From: Limosilactobacillus reuteri
GTDB lineage: Bacteria > Bacillota > Bacilli > Lactobacillales > Lactobacillaceae
Assembly: GCF_020784725.1 (NCBI RefSeq)
Contig: NZ_JAJGTZ010000029.1
Span: forward strand, 61,001-125,000
Direction of reading: 5' to 3'
DNA length: 64,000 nucleotides
Part shown: one piece after another, positions 42,961-52,461 of the stretch
Layout: every line of letters begins with the position of its first letter
Numbering within the stretch: position 1 is the stretch's first letter
Position numbers and translations under genes: made by a program
The notes under the pieces: model-generated
Databases searched by the model: none
Told to the model about the DNA's origin: nothing
The model's input: only the letters and a program-made list of their open reading frames with translations

Positions 42961-42989
42961 ATCATAACTTATAAAAAATAAGTTGTCAA
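42961..42989 (-). promoter_or_regulatory. Promoter of the cystine operon, with inverted repeat in the spacer
   Basis: Minus strand TTGACA (42984-42989), exactly 17 bp, TATGAT (42961-42966). The spacer contains a perfect inverted repeat AACTTAT-TTTTT-ATAAGTT, a possible operator. Transcription would start near 42954, 10 nt before the leader ribosome site. Confidence 0.85.
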
Positions 42990-43004
42990 TACAATTACTA
43001 AAAT

Positions 43005-43871
43005 TTATTTAAATTGATCGTCAAGAAACTTCTGCACAATGTTATAAATTGTTGGACTCCAGAAATCTCGTTCATGGTTCGCACCCTTAACCCGATATGC
43101 TTCAACAGAATTCCCGTTGTCCTTCAATCGCATATACATTTTTTCCATTTGTTCATATGGAACAACTTTATCAGCATCTCCATGGAACAATAAGAATGGT
43201 GGATAGTTTTGTCCATCTTTGACTTGATATAGGGGACTCATTTGCTTTTCAATTTCTGGCCATTTTGATACATCAGGTCCCAATAAACAATATTGCAGTA
43301 ACTTATTTCCCAGAACGTTAGCATCATACTCAAACGTCTTCTCCACGTCCATTGGGGCAAAACAACTAACCACAGCATCTACTGCATCCGATTCGTCTTG
43401 ATAAAGGTCAACTTTGTAACGCGGATCATCACCCGTTAAGCCGACTAGCATTGCCGCATTGGCCCCAGAGGAAGTACCCCAAATTGCAACCTGTTGCGGA
43501 TCAATTGCATATTTTCGCGCATTGGCCCGTAAAAAACGAATAGCAGTCTTAACATCTTGCAAAAACGCAGGAAAAGGATGTCCATCAATTGAGCTACGAT
43601 GTTGAACGGTTGCTACAACATAACCTGCCTGAACAAATTGAACCAGTTGTGGAATTTCTTCTCCCATTTTTGGTGTTCGCCACGAGCTCCCTTGAACAAA
43701 AACAATCAATGGCCGTGGTTCAGTTTGATATTGTTTCGGGAAACGTTGCGTCCACGGTGCTAAGATCGACATATGTAATGCTTCCCCATCCATTGCACCA
43801 TAAACAATATTTTCAATCAAGCGTACTTGACCACTTAACGTTGGGTTATTTGCTAATTCGTGTATTGTCAT
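43005..43871 (-). CDS. Alpha/beta hydrolase, esterase-lipase like
   Basis: Cytoplasmic serine hydrolase of 288 residues. The nucleophile elbow is GTSSGAN (about 142-148), the acid lies in HGDADKVVP and the catalytic His in GANHERDFW. The N-terminal region has VFVQGSSWRT where esterases of the BD-FAE/xylan-acetylesterase group have the HGGG oxyanion loop. The start at ATG 43871 lies 26 bp inside the end of gpmA, indicating translational coupling. The natural ester substrate is not known. Confidence 0.82.
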   Translation of the reverse strand: MTIHELANNPTLSGQVRLIENIVYGAMDGEALHMSILAPWTQRFPKQYQTEPRPLIVFVQGSSWRTPKMGEEIPQLVQFVQAGYVVATVQHRSSIDGHPFPAFLQDVKTAIRFLRANARKYAIDPQQVAIWGTSSGANAAMLVGLTGDDPRYKVDLYQDESDAVDAVVSCFAPMDVEKTFEYDANVLGNKLLQYCLLGPDVSKWPEIEKQMSPLYQVKDGQNYPPFLLFHGDADKVVPYEQMEKMYMRLKDNGNSVEAYRVKGANHERDFWSPTIYNIVQKFLDDQFK

Positions 43872-44556
43872 CAATTTCACCATCCATTGTTATAAAAGTC
43901 TTTTTAATGACATTAAGCTGATCATCAAAGCGATATAAAATTGGCTTACCATTTGGAACTTCTACTTTATCAATATCATCATCTGAAATACCATCTAAAT
44001 ATTTAATTAATGCTCGCAAAGAACTACCATGGGCAACAATTAACTGATTATGTCCATCGATTAAACGAGGCGCAATATGGTCTTGCCAATATGGGAGAAG
44101 TCGTTGGAGCGTCATTTCTAAACTCTCACTAAGCGGAATCTTAACTCCTAAGCGCTCATAGCGGCGATCATACTGGCGTTCTTTTAATTGTGGTGGTAAA
44201 TCTTTAAAACCACGTCGCCATTTATGAAGCTGTTCTGCACCAATTTCTTTCTTCACTTCATCTTTGTTCCGACCACTCAATGCCCCATAATGACGTTCGT
44301 TTAGTCGCCACGTTTTATGAACAGGAATATATAGCTGATTAATTTCTTCTAGGATAATATTAGTCGTCATGATTGCTCGTTCCATATAGGACGTATATGC
44401 ATCACTAAATTGGATACCTAGTCTTAGCAATTCCTTGCCTACTAATTCACCCTGCTCAATTCCTTTAGGAGTCAACGGAACATCAGTCCAGCCAGTAAAA
44501 ATATTATCACGGTTAGCTTGACTTTGCCCATGACGTACAATTACTAATTCTGCCAT
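43846..44556 (-). CDS. gpmA: 2,3-bisphosphoglycerate-dependent phosphoglycerate mutase family
   Basis: Interconverts 3- and 2-phosphoglycerate through a phosphohistidine. The 236 residues have LVIVRHGQSQANRDNIFTGWTDVPLTPKG (4-32, catalytic His in RHG), ERHYGALSGRNKDE (about 87-100), and LIVAHGSSLRALIKYLDG (second His). The start is ATG 44556 with GGGGAG upstream. Lactobacilli often carry several copies, so this one may be an accessory paralogue. Confidence 0.88.
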   Translation of the reverse strand: MAELVIVRHGQSQANRDNIFTGWTDVPLTPKGIEQGELVGKELLRLGIQFSDAYTSYMERAIMTTNIILEEINQLYIPVHKTWRLNERHYGALSGRNKDEVKKEIGAEQLHKWRRGFKDLPPQLKERQYDRRYERLGVKIPLSESLEMTLQRLLPYWQDHIAPRLIDGHNQLIVAHGSSLRALIKYLDGISDDDIDKVEVPNGKPILYRFDDQLNVIKKTFITMDGEIDDNTRISK

Positions 44557-44636
44557 TTTTTCACTCCCCTTTGCCACTATCTTATAATAGCGCATTTTAC
44601 TAGTGCTTAACAATTAAACTAGCTGCAGAGGGTTAT

Positions 44637-44664
44637 TTTACAGTCGACTTTTCTGCCGTATAAT
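44637..44664 (+). promoter_or_regulatory. Promoter of the large membrane protein gene
   Basis: TTTACA (44637-44642), 16-bp spacer, perfect TATAAT (44659-44664). Confidence 0.65.
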
Positions 44665-44693
44665 TATTAAGGTAAGTATTTGAGGAAAGGAAA

Positions 44694-44716
44694 AATTAAA
44701 CTGATTTAGTTTAATT
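44694..44716 (+). promoter_or_regulatory. Hairpin between ribosome site and start codon
   Basis: Perfect 9-bp stem AATTAAACT / AGTTTAATT with loop GATTT. The only purine-rich ribosome site (GAGGAAAGG, 44682-44690) is 35 nt before the ATG at 44726; folding the hairpin out would reduce the distance to about 12 nt. Confidence 0.6.
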
Positions 44717-44725
44717 CTCAATTTT

Positions 44726-46495
44726 ATGAAATCTAAAATTGCTAATCTAATTAATTGGGGGCTGCCATACTGTGCCATCGCTGCAATGGCATACTTAATC
44801 ATGTCCCCCCAATTTGTATCACATGGAGTTATTTTAGGGACGGACTCCATTTTCCACTTTAACCGTTTTTACGATGCAGCTAAGCAAATTCAACAGCTTA
44901 ATTTTAGCTATTTTCAAAGTAATTATAGTTTCCAACAAAGTGGCCGCATCATCAATGCCGTTTATGGTCCCCTCTTTGCATATTTAAATGGAGCTATTCT
45001 TGGCGTAGTAGGAACTTGGTATCAATATCAGATCGTCACTACCTTTATCGTCTATTTATTAGGTGGGATCGGCATGTACCGGCTTGGCATCCGTGTTCAT
45101 AGTAAACGGACATTTGCAATTATCTGTGCCCTAATCTATATGAACATTGGCTGGCTTCCACGATGGGAATTAGCACAGAATATGAATGCATGGGGAGCTG
45201 CTCTGGCCCCTTATATGGTAATTTGTGGAGTCCGTATGATCCAGGATCACCAACGACCAGTCAACTGGTTACAATTGATGACCCTAATGACGATCATCAT
45301 TCAGATCCACATGCTAAGTTCTTTATTTTTTGTGATTACACTAACACCGTTCTTTATTATTGGATTAATTATAACAACTAACCGTAAGAAAATGTGGATC
45401 GAAACGCTAAAGGCAGGCGGCGGAACGATTATTTTAACGGCTAATGTTTGGGGAGCCTTATTAATGCTTAACCTCCACAATAACATTGCTCATCCTGCCG
45501 ATTTTAGCCTCGCAGATAACGTATTATTGCCTTCAATGTTTAGCAGTACACGCGATTACCTAATCTATGCAATGTGGATTCTCTTTATCCTTCAACTCAT
45601 CTACGTATTATTTACTTTTAACAAATCACTTATTAATACGGTACTGACATTACTTGGCTCTTTGGTTTTCTTACTTAGTTCTTTCCTTACTCCGTGGTCA
45701 TTTTTCCAAGATGTGATCCCGGCCCTTGGACACACTTTGCAGTTCCCTAACCGGTTGACAATTATTGCCTTTCCTCTCTTACTCGCAGGAGTTGGGATCA
45801 GTGCTACCACCCTTGATAAAAAAGCGCAAGAGATTGACTTACGAAATCAATTAACTACTGGAATTCTCTTGCTAATGGTTTTTCTGGTCTTTACTCCCAC
45901 AACAATTGATGTTTATAAACGAGCAGCACGCTATGATTCAGAAATTGTCCTTAATAGTTTTAGCGCAATTACCCGCGTAAGTGAAAATAAGGCCGCACTG
46001 CGACACTCCGTCCATGATCTTTACCCTGGTCAACTGTTAACGATGGTTGAGAAGAGAAGTCCTGATTATTTGCCAATTCCTAAGAAGTACATGAATCAAA
46101 AGTATGTTCGTTCTTACGCTTATGAAGGGCAAATTATTAATGAAGCCCATAAATATACTCATACTGTCTTGCCTCATGGGGGATTGCAATTAACATGGGA
46201 AACAGGAAAAGCGGGAAAAGTTCGGTTGCCAATTATTACATATCACGAATCACAATTAACAGTTAATGGTCACCTACTTCGTCACTATCAGCGATCCTCG
46301 GTTGGTGCTCCTTACATTCAGCAGCGTAAAGGTAAAAATACCGTTACCCTCTACTTTAAACAAGCAAAATGGTTCACCGCTTTATTAGTGATTTCACTAG
46401 TTGGTCTTAGCATGCTTGCGATTTATGGCCTTTATTATTTCTGTACGCACTTTAGACCTTACTTTAAGCGAGTTATGGCAGGTGAAATTGATTAG
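44726..46495 (+). CDS. Polytopic membrane protein, GT-C/YfhO-like
   Basis: A 589-residue protein with about 10-12 membrane helices, an outside loop with GTDSIFHFNRFYDAAKQI (about 38-55) resembling the acidic first loop of GT-C glycosyltransferases, and a soluble beta-rich C-terminal part (about 420-545) before a last helix. Lactobacilli have several such proteins, often labelled 6-pyruvoyl-tetrahydropterin synthase-related; the label is not meaningful. It may glycosylate a wall polymer, which is inference. The start lacks a close ribosome site. Confidence 0.7.
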   Translation: MKSKIANLINWGLPYCAIAAMAYLIMSPQFVSHGVILGTDSIFHFNRFYDAAKQIQQLNFSYFQSNYSFQQSGRIINAVYGPLFAYLNGAILGVVGTWYQYQIVTTFIVYLLGGIGMYRLGIRVHSKRTFAIICALIYMNIGWLPRWELAQNMNAWGAALAPYMVICGVRMIQDHQRPVNWLQLMTLMTIIIQIHMLSSLFFVITLTPFFIIGLIITTNRKKMWIETLKAGGGTIILTANVWGALLMLNLHNNIAHPADFSLADNVLLPSMFSSTRDYLIYAMWILFILQLIYVLFTFNKSLINTVLTLLGSLVFLLSSFLTPWSFFQDVIPALGHTLQFPNRLTIIAFPLLLAGVGISATTLDKKAQEIDLRNQLTTGILLLMVFLVFTPTTIDVYKRAARYDSEIVLNSFSAITRVSENKAALRHSVHDLYPGQLLTMVEKRSPDYLPIPKKYMNQKYVRSYAYEGQIINEAHKYTHTVLPHGGLQLTWETGKAGKVRLPIITYHESQLTVNGHLLRHYQRSSVGAPYIQQRKGKNTVTLYFKQAKWFTALLVISLVGLSMLAIYGLYYFCTHFRPYFKRVMAGEID

Positions 46496-46556
46496 CATAA
46501 AAAGGGTGCATGATAAAAGCTATAATTGACTCCAGCGGTCACACCCTTCAGAATGC

Positions 46557-46600
46557 AAAAGGTCTCAAATAATCGGCTTTTCCGAATATTTGAGGCCTAT
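46557..46600 (-). terminator. Terminator hairpin of lacLM, possibly bidirectional
   Basis: GGTCTCAAATAATCGGC against GAATATTTGAGGCC with small mismatches, followed by TTTT on the minus strand and TATTTT on the plus strand, between convergent genes. Confidence 0.75.
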
Positions 46601-46640
46601 TTTGCTGTTAACTTTTGATCTATATAACAATTTGTACTTT

Positions 46641-47600
46641 CTATTTTGCATTCAATACAAATGAAAACTCAACATCACGGTCGGCAGGAATATGATACTG
46701 TTCTTCAACATCTGCACCCCAGCTATCAATTCCTCCAACGCCTCGAACGGCCCCCGCAACTACGAGAACGGTTCGTCGTGCAAGCGGCAACTCTTCGATG
46801 TGTGTTGCATTTTCTAATTCCTCCGCTGTATATGGTAAACAACTGAAGGCAAATGGTTGCTCGTTTTGCTTAACAATTAAGCTAAATGGCTCCCGAGAAT
46901 GATCAGCATTATTTTGAGTAGAATCACGCGTAATTGTTAATGCATGAGTATCCATGTGCATTCCATTTTCCTGCGGGACTAAATACTTAGTAACCGGTAA
47001 ACCATCAACATGGAAAGTGCCCTCAGTTGCGCCTGCCATCCGGTCGGGGTAAGTTTCACCGGATAATCCTTGATAGTCAAAGCCGGTAGCAACTGTTGGC
47101 ATGATAAAACGCATTCCTACTACTGGTAGATCGGGTAAGTCTTCATGACCGTAATAATGCATTGTCACTTTAATCTCACCTTGTCCGTTAACCTCATAAG
47201 TTACCGTGACTTGCGTAGCCGGAACTGTTAGCGTCTCAAAAGTATACTTAATTTTGACGTCCTCAGCAGATATGGGATCACTAAATTCATTGGTTGTCGG
47301 CGCAATAGGCAATTCAGCAAAGTGTTGGTTATCAACTATCAGGTCAATTCCAACACACTTATGGAAAGTATCCGCTGCTAACCACTGAGCAGATCGAATA
47401 TTAAAGCCGCTCCCTCGATCATTATCAGTGGTTGCCCGCCAAAATGTCGGCATTGGTTCACGATATAGCCATTCTTTACCGTTTAGTTTAAGCGATTCTA
47501 ATCCACCACGCTCATAGCTAAAGATATAATGAAAGCCGTCACCACTAAGTCCTAATGTTGCATCACCGTATATCACGCGTAATTTATTTGTGTAAGCCAT
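46641..47600 (-). CDS. lacM: Beta-galactosidase small subunit
   Basis: The 319-residue LacM corresponds to the C-terminal domain 5 of E. coli-type LacZ (GH2). It shows [21 protein letters not shown] (about 52-72), VGMRFIMP, WYGxGxxE-like region reduced here to [14 protein letters not shown], and the [12 protein letters not shown] end. It must associate with LacL to form the active site. It overlaps lacL by 17 bp, supporting equal synthesis of both subunits. Confidence 0.95.
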   Translation of the reverse strand: MAYTNKLRVIYGDATLGLSGDGFHYIFSYERGGLESLKLNGKEWLYREPMPTFWRATTDNDRGSGFNIRSAQWLAADTFHKCVGIDLIVDNQHFAELPIAPTTNEFSDPISAEDVKIKYTFETLTVPATQVTVTYEVNGQGEIKVTMHYYGHEDLPDLPVVGMRFIMPTVATGFDYQGLSGETYPDRMAGATEGTFHVDGLPVTKYLVPQENGMHMDTHALTITRDSTQNNADHSREPFSLIVKQNEQPFAFSCLPYTAEELENATHIEELPLARRTVLVVAGAVRGVGGIDSWGADVEEQYHIPADRDVEFSFVLNAK

Positions 47601-49470
47601 AGTAGTATCTTACCTCCTGCATTGCTGGCTTCGGTGTCCGATCGGCAAACATCAAGCCATCTCCCGAGAATTCGTAATCTGAGTGACGATCATCGAAATC
47701 ACCACCATAGCGCATCACTTCTTGACCACTTACCGGGTCCTTAACAAGGAGGGCTTGGTCAATAAAGTCCCAAATGAAACCGCCAAAGTATTGTGGGTAT
47801 TTATCAAGCAAGGAAATGTACGAACCCATTCCACCATCGGAATTTCCCATATCATGCATGTACTCACATTCCATAAATGGCTTGTCTGGATTGTTCTTCA
47901 AGTACTCCTCAACTTCTTTAGGTGGTAAGTACATCCAGCTTTCAACGTCTGAGATCCGAGCACGATATTCGGGAGTATGACAAACACCTTCATAGTGAAT
48001 AAGCCGACTATCATCATGCTTCTTATAGAATTCATTCATTTTGACAATATTATCGCCAGCATATGATTCATTACCTAAAGACCAGAATAAAATCGACGGG
48101 TGGTTCTTAAATGTTTCATAGTTAGTCCGTGCTCGATCAACTACTACATCACGCCATTGGGGAACTGAACCAGGGACGTTATATGATGGTTCAATTGCTC
48201 CCATCTTCTGCCAGGTAGCATGGGATTCCAGATTGTTTTCGGCCATCATGTAAATCCCATTATCATCACAAAGGTAATACCACGGAATTTGATCTGGATA
48301 GTGACACGTCCGGACGGCATTAATATTATTTTCCTTAAAGGTGTGAATATCACTCGTCATATCATCCATCGTGATCGCGCGGCCACGTTTAGCATTCCAT
48401 TCGTGACGGTTAACACCATTGATAATTAGCCGTTTACCATTCAATAGGACAACATGGTCTTTATTAATTTCGATTCGGCGAAAACCAAAACGATATGGAA
48501 CGAGTTCGACCAAATTACCTTCGTCATCACGAATTTCAATCAACAATTGATAGAGGTAAGGATCATGGTTATCCCATAAGTGAACATTTTCTAAAAATTG
48601 ATCCTGAACTTTTACCGGGGAGTCAACAGGGTGTGTTTCATTGACGAGCGTATTACCATCGTTGTCGATAACCCGCACATTAACGTTCCCGGTCTTTTCA
48701 CCGTGAAGTTGAAGGTCAACATTAAAAATACCGTCCTGATAATTATCAGTAACAATTGGCCGAATATTAAGGTCTTCAACATGAACAAGTGGTTGAGCTA
48801 ATAGGTTTACACTCCGGAAAATCCCAGAAAAGCGGAACATATCTTGATCCTCAATCCACGAGGCGGTACTATGCTTGAAAACTTCCACGGCTAAAACATT
48901 ACCTTCATCTTGAACGTAAGGAGTCAGGTCAAATTCAGATGGGGTAAAACTGTCTTCAGCGTAACCAATAAAGTGACCATTAAGCCAAACATACATGGCA
49001 CGCTCAACACCATCAAAACGAATGCGGATCTGCTTTCCCCGTAAAGAAGGTTCAAGGTCAAAATGTTTTAAGTATTCGCCAACAGTATTGTCATCCCCAT
49101 CGCTAAACGATCCTTCTTGCGCATCATCAGGACTAAGGGCATATGCAGGACGACGGTAAATCTTACCTTCCCACGGAATCAAAGTGTTAATGTAATTATT
49201 TTGGGCATAATTATTTAGTTCAATCTCACTAGGAACTTCGATTGTTCCAAAGCTGCTGCTATCGTAATCTGTCTTATAAAAATCTTCTTCGCGTTCACGC
49301 GGGTTTTCAGCAAAGTTAAATTGCCATTGTCCATCCAAGTTTTGCGCAAAACGACTATTATTATGCCGCCATTCATCATAGTTGCCGTAATAATAATGGT
49401 CACTATGCGCAGGTAATTGATTAACCCGGAATGTTTCTGGATCATCAAGCCATTTGATATTTGCGTTCAT
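47584..49470 (-). CDS. lacL: Beta-galactosidase large subunit
   Basis: Catalytic subunit of the GH2 LacLM heterodimer, which hydrolyses lactose and makes galacto-oligosaccharides. The 628 residues include the sugar-binding, jelly-roll domain, [14 protein letters not shown] (about 353-366), the acid/base Glu in [10 protein letters not shown] (about 465) and the nucleophile Glu in [16 protein letters not shown] (about 533). The ribosome site GGAGGGATC precedes ATG 49470. No lactose permease gene is beside it. Confidence 0.97.
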   Translation of the reverse strand: MNANIKWLDDPETFRVNQLPAHSDHYYYGNYDEWRHNNSRFAQNLDGQWQFNFAENPREREEDFYKTDYDSSSFGTIEVPSEIELNNYAQNNYINTLIPWEGKIYRRPAYALSPDDAQEGSFSDGDDNTVGEYLKHFDLEPSLRGKQIRIRFDGVERAMYVWLNGHFIGYAEDSFTPSEFDLTPYVQDEGNVLAVEVFKHSTASWIEDQDMFRFSGIFRSVNLLAQPLVHVEDLNIRPIVTDNYQDGIFNVDLQLHGEKTGNVNVRVIDNDGNTLVNETHPVDSPVKVQDQFLENVHLWDNHDPYLYQLLIEIRDDEGNLVELVPYRFGFRRIEINKDHVVLLNGKRLIINGVNRHEWNAKRGRAITMDDMTSDIHTFKENNINAVRTCHYPDQIPWYYLCDDNGIYMMAENNLESHATWQKMGAIEPSYNVPGSVPQWRDVVVDRARTNYETFKNHPSILFWSLGNESYAGDNIVKMNEFYKKHDDSRLIHYEGVCHTPEYRARISDVESWMYLPPKEVEEYLKNNPDKPFMECEYMHDMGNSDGGMGSYISLLDKYPQYFGGFIWDFIDQALLVKDPVSGQEVMRYGGDFDDRHSDYEFSGDGLMFADRTPKPAMQEVRYYYGLHK

Positions 49471-49507
49471 TAATAGATCCCTCCTCGTTACTATCTACAA
49501 CATCTAA

Positions 49508-49537
49508 AGTATAGCGCTTTCATCGTTGAGATAGCAA
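49508..49537 (-). promoter_or_regulatory. Promoter of lacLM with overlapping cre box
   Basis: Minus strand TTGCTA (49532-49537), 18-bp spacer, TATACT (49508-49513). TGAAAGCGCTATAC (49509-49522) matches the CcpA cre consensus TGWAARCGYTWNCW at 12 of 14 positions and covers the -10 and spacer, so CcpA binding should repress lacLM when preferred sugar is present. Confidence 0.65.
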
Positions 49538-49588
49538 GAGAAGGAAGTAAAATTTACGTAAATTTTATTAAATGAAAATTTTAAAACA

Positions 49589-49626
49589 AAAAAAGCACTG
49601 AGCAAATATTACTCAGTGCTTTTTAA
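49589..49626 (-). terminator. Intrinsic terminator of tRNA-Leu
   Basis: Perfect stem AAAAGCACTGAG / CTCAGTGCTTTT with long T-run on the minus strand, directly behind the tRNA. Confidence 0.9.
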
Positions 49627-49630
49627 GTAG

Positions 49631-49716
49631 TGCGGCCGAGAGGACTTGAACCTCCACGGTCATAATCGACCATAAGATCCTTAATCTTACGCGTCTGCCA
49701 GTTCCGCCACGGCCGC
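49631..49716 (-). tRNA. tRNA-Leu (anticodon AAG)
   Basis: 86-nt class II tRNA with a long variable arm. Acceptor GCGGCCG pairs with CGGCCGC, discriminator A; the anticodon stem TAAGA/TCTTA holds the loop TTAAGGA, giving anticodon AAG. The T-loop is GGTTCAAGTCC. CCA is not encoded. Confidence 0.93.
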
Positions 49717-49773
49717 ATATCAACCAACGAATATTATTATAGCAAGATACCTATTCGTTGGCAACAACTTTTT

Positions 49774-50226
49774 TCAATTTTTTAAAAGAAATTTGTGACC
49801 ACATCGCCGACAAATATATCGTTGGGTGTTGAACCGCCGTTGTCGCGCGATTTCAACACCACAACCAGTACAGATATAATGCCATTTTTTCTTGGAATTT
49901 ACTTTTCTTTTACTAGTTAGTGGTGCATATCTCGATCCTCCCACCTGTACTAGTAAAGTCTTAAATTCTCTACTACGATGGCGGTAATCCATTCCTAACA
50001 GATGTAAATGATAATGGCACAATTCATGAAGAACCACTTGGCGCAGATTATGAAGATCAAATTCAGTATACATTAACGGGTTGATATCAATACGATGGTC
50101 ACTTAAATAATAACGTCCACCGGTTGTTTTTAACCGCTTATTAAAAAATACCTTGTGCGTAAATTCCCGCCCAAAGTATTCTTTTGACCACTGTTCGGTC
50201 AATTGTTGTAATTCAGCATTAGTCAT
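49774..50226 (-). CDS. SprT family zinc metalloprotease-like protein
   Basis: A 150-residue protein of the YdcK/SprT group. It has the zinc motif VVLHELCHYHLHLLG (HExxH, about 63-77) and a C-terminal zinc ribbon (CTGC ... CRRCGHKF). The preferred start is ATG 50226, overlapping the tex stop by 8 bp; a TTG seven codons upstream is possible. SPRTN relatives cut DNA-protein crosslinks, but activity of the bacterial short form is not established. Confidence 0.85.
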   Translation of the reverse strand: MTNAELQQLTEQWSKEYFGREFTHKVFFNKRLKTTGGRYYLSDHRIDINPLMYTEFDLHNLRQVVLHELCHYHLHLLGMDYRHRSREFKTLLVQVGGSRYAPLTSKRKVNSKKKWHYICTGCGVEIARQRRFNTQRYICRRCGHKFLLKN

Positions 50227-52396
50227 TCGTGACTGTCTCCGGTTCAAGCATCGTTAATTGAATCCGCTGACGCTTCAAGTCGACATCATCAATCCACACG
50301 TCCACAATATCACCAACGGCTACCATTGCCCGCGGATCACGAATGAACTGCTTACTCATCTTTGAAACATGAACTAACCCATCATGTTTGACACCAATAT
50401 CAACAAAGGCTCCAAAGTCGACAACATTCCGGACAGTTCCCTGAAGTTTCATCCCCGGCTTAAGGTCTTCAATCGTCATTACATCATGGCGTAATAATGG
50501 AGCAGGCATTGAATCACGCAGGTCACGGCCTGGCTTTTGCAAAGAAGAAATAATATCAGTAACGGTTTCCGTTCCAACTTGATCATCCGTAAACTGCTTA
50601 ACATCAATTTTCTTTAACTTATCATCAGCACTTGGCGTTCCCAACTCATCGACATTAATCCCTGCTGCTTGAATAATCTCTTCCGCCACCTGGTAACTTT
50701 CTGGGTGGACATCAGTGTTATCTAATGGATTTTCGCCACCAATAATCCGCAAGAAACCAACAGATTGTTGATAAGCTTTAGGTCCTAACCGTGGCACTTT
50801 CTTTAGCTGCGTCCGATTAGTGTACCGCCCATTTTCATCTCGGTAAGTAACGATATTCTTAGCAATCGTTTTATTAAGCCCGGAAATACGGGTTAATAAT
50901 TGATAACTAGCTGTGTTGAGGTTGACCCCAACCCGGTTTACCGCCCGTTCAACAATTGTTTCCAGTTCCCCGCTCAATTCTTTCTTCGGCAAATCATGCT
51001 GGTATTGCCCAACACCAACCGCTTGCGGATCAATTTTAACTAATTCAGCAAGGGGGTCTTGCAGACGACGACCAATACTGATTGCGCTTCGTTGTTCAAC
51101 ATGCAGATCAGGGAATTCATCACGGGCTTCTTTACTTGCGGAATAAACTGAGGCTCCAGCTTCATTTACGATTACATAATAGATTGGCCGTTTGATCTTT
51201 TTAAGTGCTTCCGCAACAAACTGTTCTGATTCCCGGCTAGCTGTCCCGTTACCAATCGCAATCATTTCAACGTGGTACTTTTCTAGTAAGTCAATAAACT
51301 CGCTTTCTGCTGTCACACGTTGCTTTTCTGGCGCTGGTTTGTGGGGATAGATAACTGCTTTAGTTAAAAATTTCCCATTTTCATCAAGGACCGCCAACTT
51401 ACAACCAGTTCGGTAAGCAGGGTCAAATCCTAACACAACTTTTCCCTTAATTGGTGCTTGCATCAACAAATGATAGAGGTTCTCACCAAAGACCTTGATC
51501 GCCTGTTCATCAGCACCCTCTGTTAATTGACGCCGCAGTTCCCGTTCAATTGCCGGGCCCAAGAAACGCTTGTAGGCATCCTTGTAGGCGTCCTCAATAA
51601 AGGCAGTTGCGTCGTTTTTCTTGCTGGTTTTGATTAAACGGAAACGAAGGTAATTCATCACTGGTTCTTCATCTAAAGTGATTTTGACGTTAATAATTCC
51701 TTCTTTTTCTCCGCGATTAAAGGCTAAAATTTGATAAGAATTTAATTTTTGAACTGGACTAGTGAACTCATAGTACTGCTTATAAGTCCCAAGCTCATCC
51801 TTTTCTTCCCCACCACGTTTTATACCTGTCTCTAATTGCCCATGTTGAGCAGTATAATTTCGCAACCAGCTTCGCACCGTGGCCATTTCACTAATTGCTT
51901 CAGCTAAAATTTCATGTGCGCCTGTTAATGCACTTTCAGCATCAAGAACATCATCGTTAATAAATTCTTGCGCCTTCGCACTTAAATCATCGTCAGGGTA
52001 AGATAGCAGCCAATTTGCTAGCGGTGCCAAGCCATGTTCACGAGCTTGTTGGGCCTTTGTCTGTCGCTTTTGCTTATATGGCAAATAAAGATCTTCTACT
52101 TCTTGCAATTCGGTCGCGCTATTAATTTGCTTTTCGAGCGCCGGTGTTAGCTTACCGAGCTCTTTAATCTTATTGATAACTGTCGCTTGACGTTCCCGCA
52201 ATGTCGTTACCCGGTGATATTCATCCCGAATAGCTTGCAATTGAACTTCATCAAGCGTACCCGTCATTTCTTTACGATAACGGGCAATAAAGGGAATCGT
52301 ATTTCCTTCATCCATTAAGCCGAGGGCCGCTTTAATTTGTTGAGGGCGAATATCTGGTAATTGTTTACTAACAAGCTGAAGTGTTTCCTCTTCCAT
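50219..52396 (-). CDS. Tex-type RNA-binding protein with S1 domain
   Basis: A 725-residue homologue of transcription accessory protein Tex. Domain order: N-terminal helical part with IPFIARYRKEMTG (about 36-48), a YqgF/RNase H-like domain (VVLGFDPAYRTGCKLAVLDENG, about 320-341; AIGNGTASRESE), helix-hairpin-helix repeats (NTASYQLLTRISGLNKTIAKNIV, VPRLGPKAYQQSVGFLRI) and a C-terminal S1 domain (GMKLQGTVRNVVDFGAFVDIGV). It is translated from ATG 52396, 6 nt after AAGGAGG. It may act in RNA turnover or on stalled complexes. Confidence 0.94.
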   Translation of the reverse strand: MEEETLQLVSKQLPDIRPQQIKAALGLMDEGNTIPFIARYRKEMTGTLDEVQLQAIRDEYHRVTTLRERQATVINKIKELGKLTPALEKQINSATELQEVEDLYLPYKQKRQTKAQQAREHGLAPLANWLLSYPDDDLSAKAQEFINDDVLDAESALTGAHEILAEAISEMATVRSWLRNYTAQHGQLETGIKRGGEEKDELGTYKQYYEFTSPVQKLNSYQILAFNRGEKEGIINVKITLDEEPVMNYLRFRLIKTSKKNDATAFIEDAYKDAYKRFLGPAIERELRRQLTEGADEQAIKVFGENLYHLLMQAPIKGKVVLGFDPAYRTGCKLAVLDENGKFLTKAVIYPHKPAPEKQRVTAESEFIDLLEKYHVEMIAIGNGTASRESEQFVAEALKKIKRPIYYVIVNEAGASVYSASKEARDEFPDLHVEQRSAISIGRRLQDPLAELVKIDPQAVGVGQYQHDLPKKELSGELETIVERAVNRVGVNLNTASYQLLTRISGLNKTIAKNIVTYRDENGRYTNRTQLKKVPRLGPKAYQQSVGFLRIIGGENPLDNTDVHPESYQVAEEIIQAAGINVDELGTPSADDKLKKIDVKQFTDDQVGTETVTDIISSLQKPGRDLRDSMPAPLLRHDVMTIEDLKPGMKLQGTVRNVVDFGAFVDIGVKHDGLVHVSKMSKQFIRDPRAMVAVGDIVDVWIDDVDLKRQRIQLTMLEPETVTND

Positions 52397-52461
52397 TGTC
52401 ATCCTCCTTAAAACTAGTAAAGAGACTGAGTTGACTCCCAGCCTCCCATTTTATTATTAAT

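Noticed and set aside
46497..46553. Weak AAGGGTG/CACCCTT hairpin behind the large membrane protein gene
   Set aside because: Long unpaired loop; the hairpin at 46557-46600 is a far better terminator.
52405..52455. Possible terminator between nadE and tex
   Set aside because: Complementarity is broken and there is no T-run, so read-through from nadE into tex cannot be ruled out.
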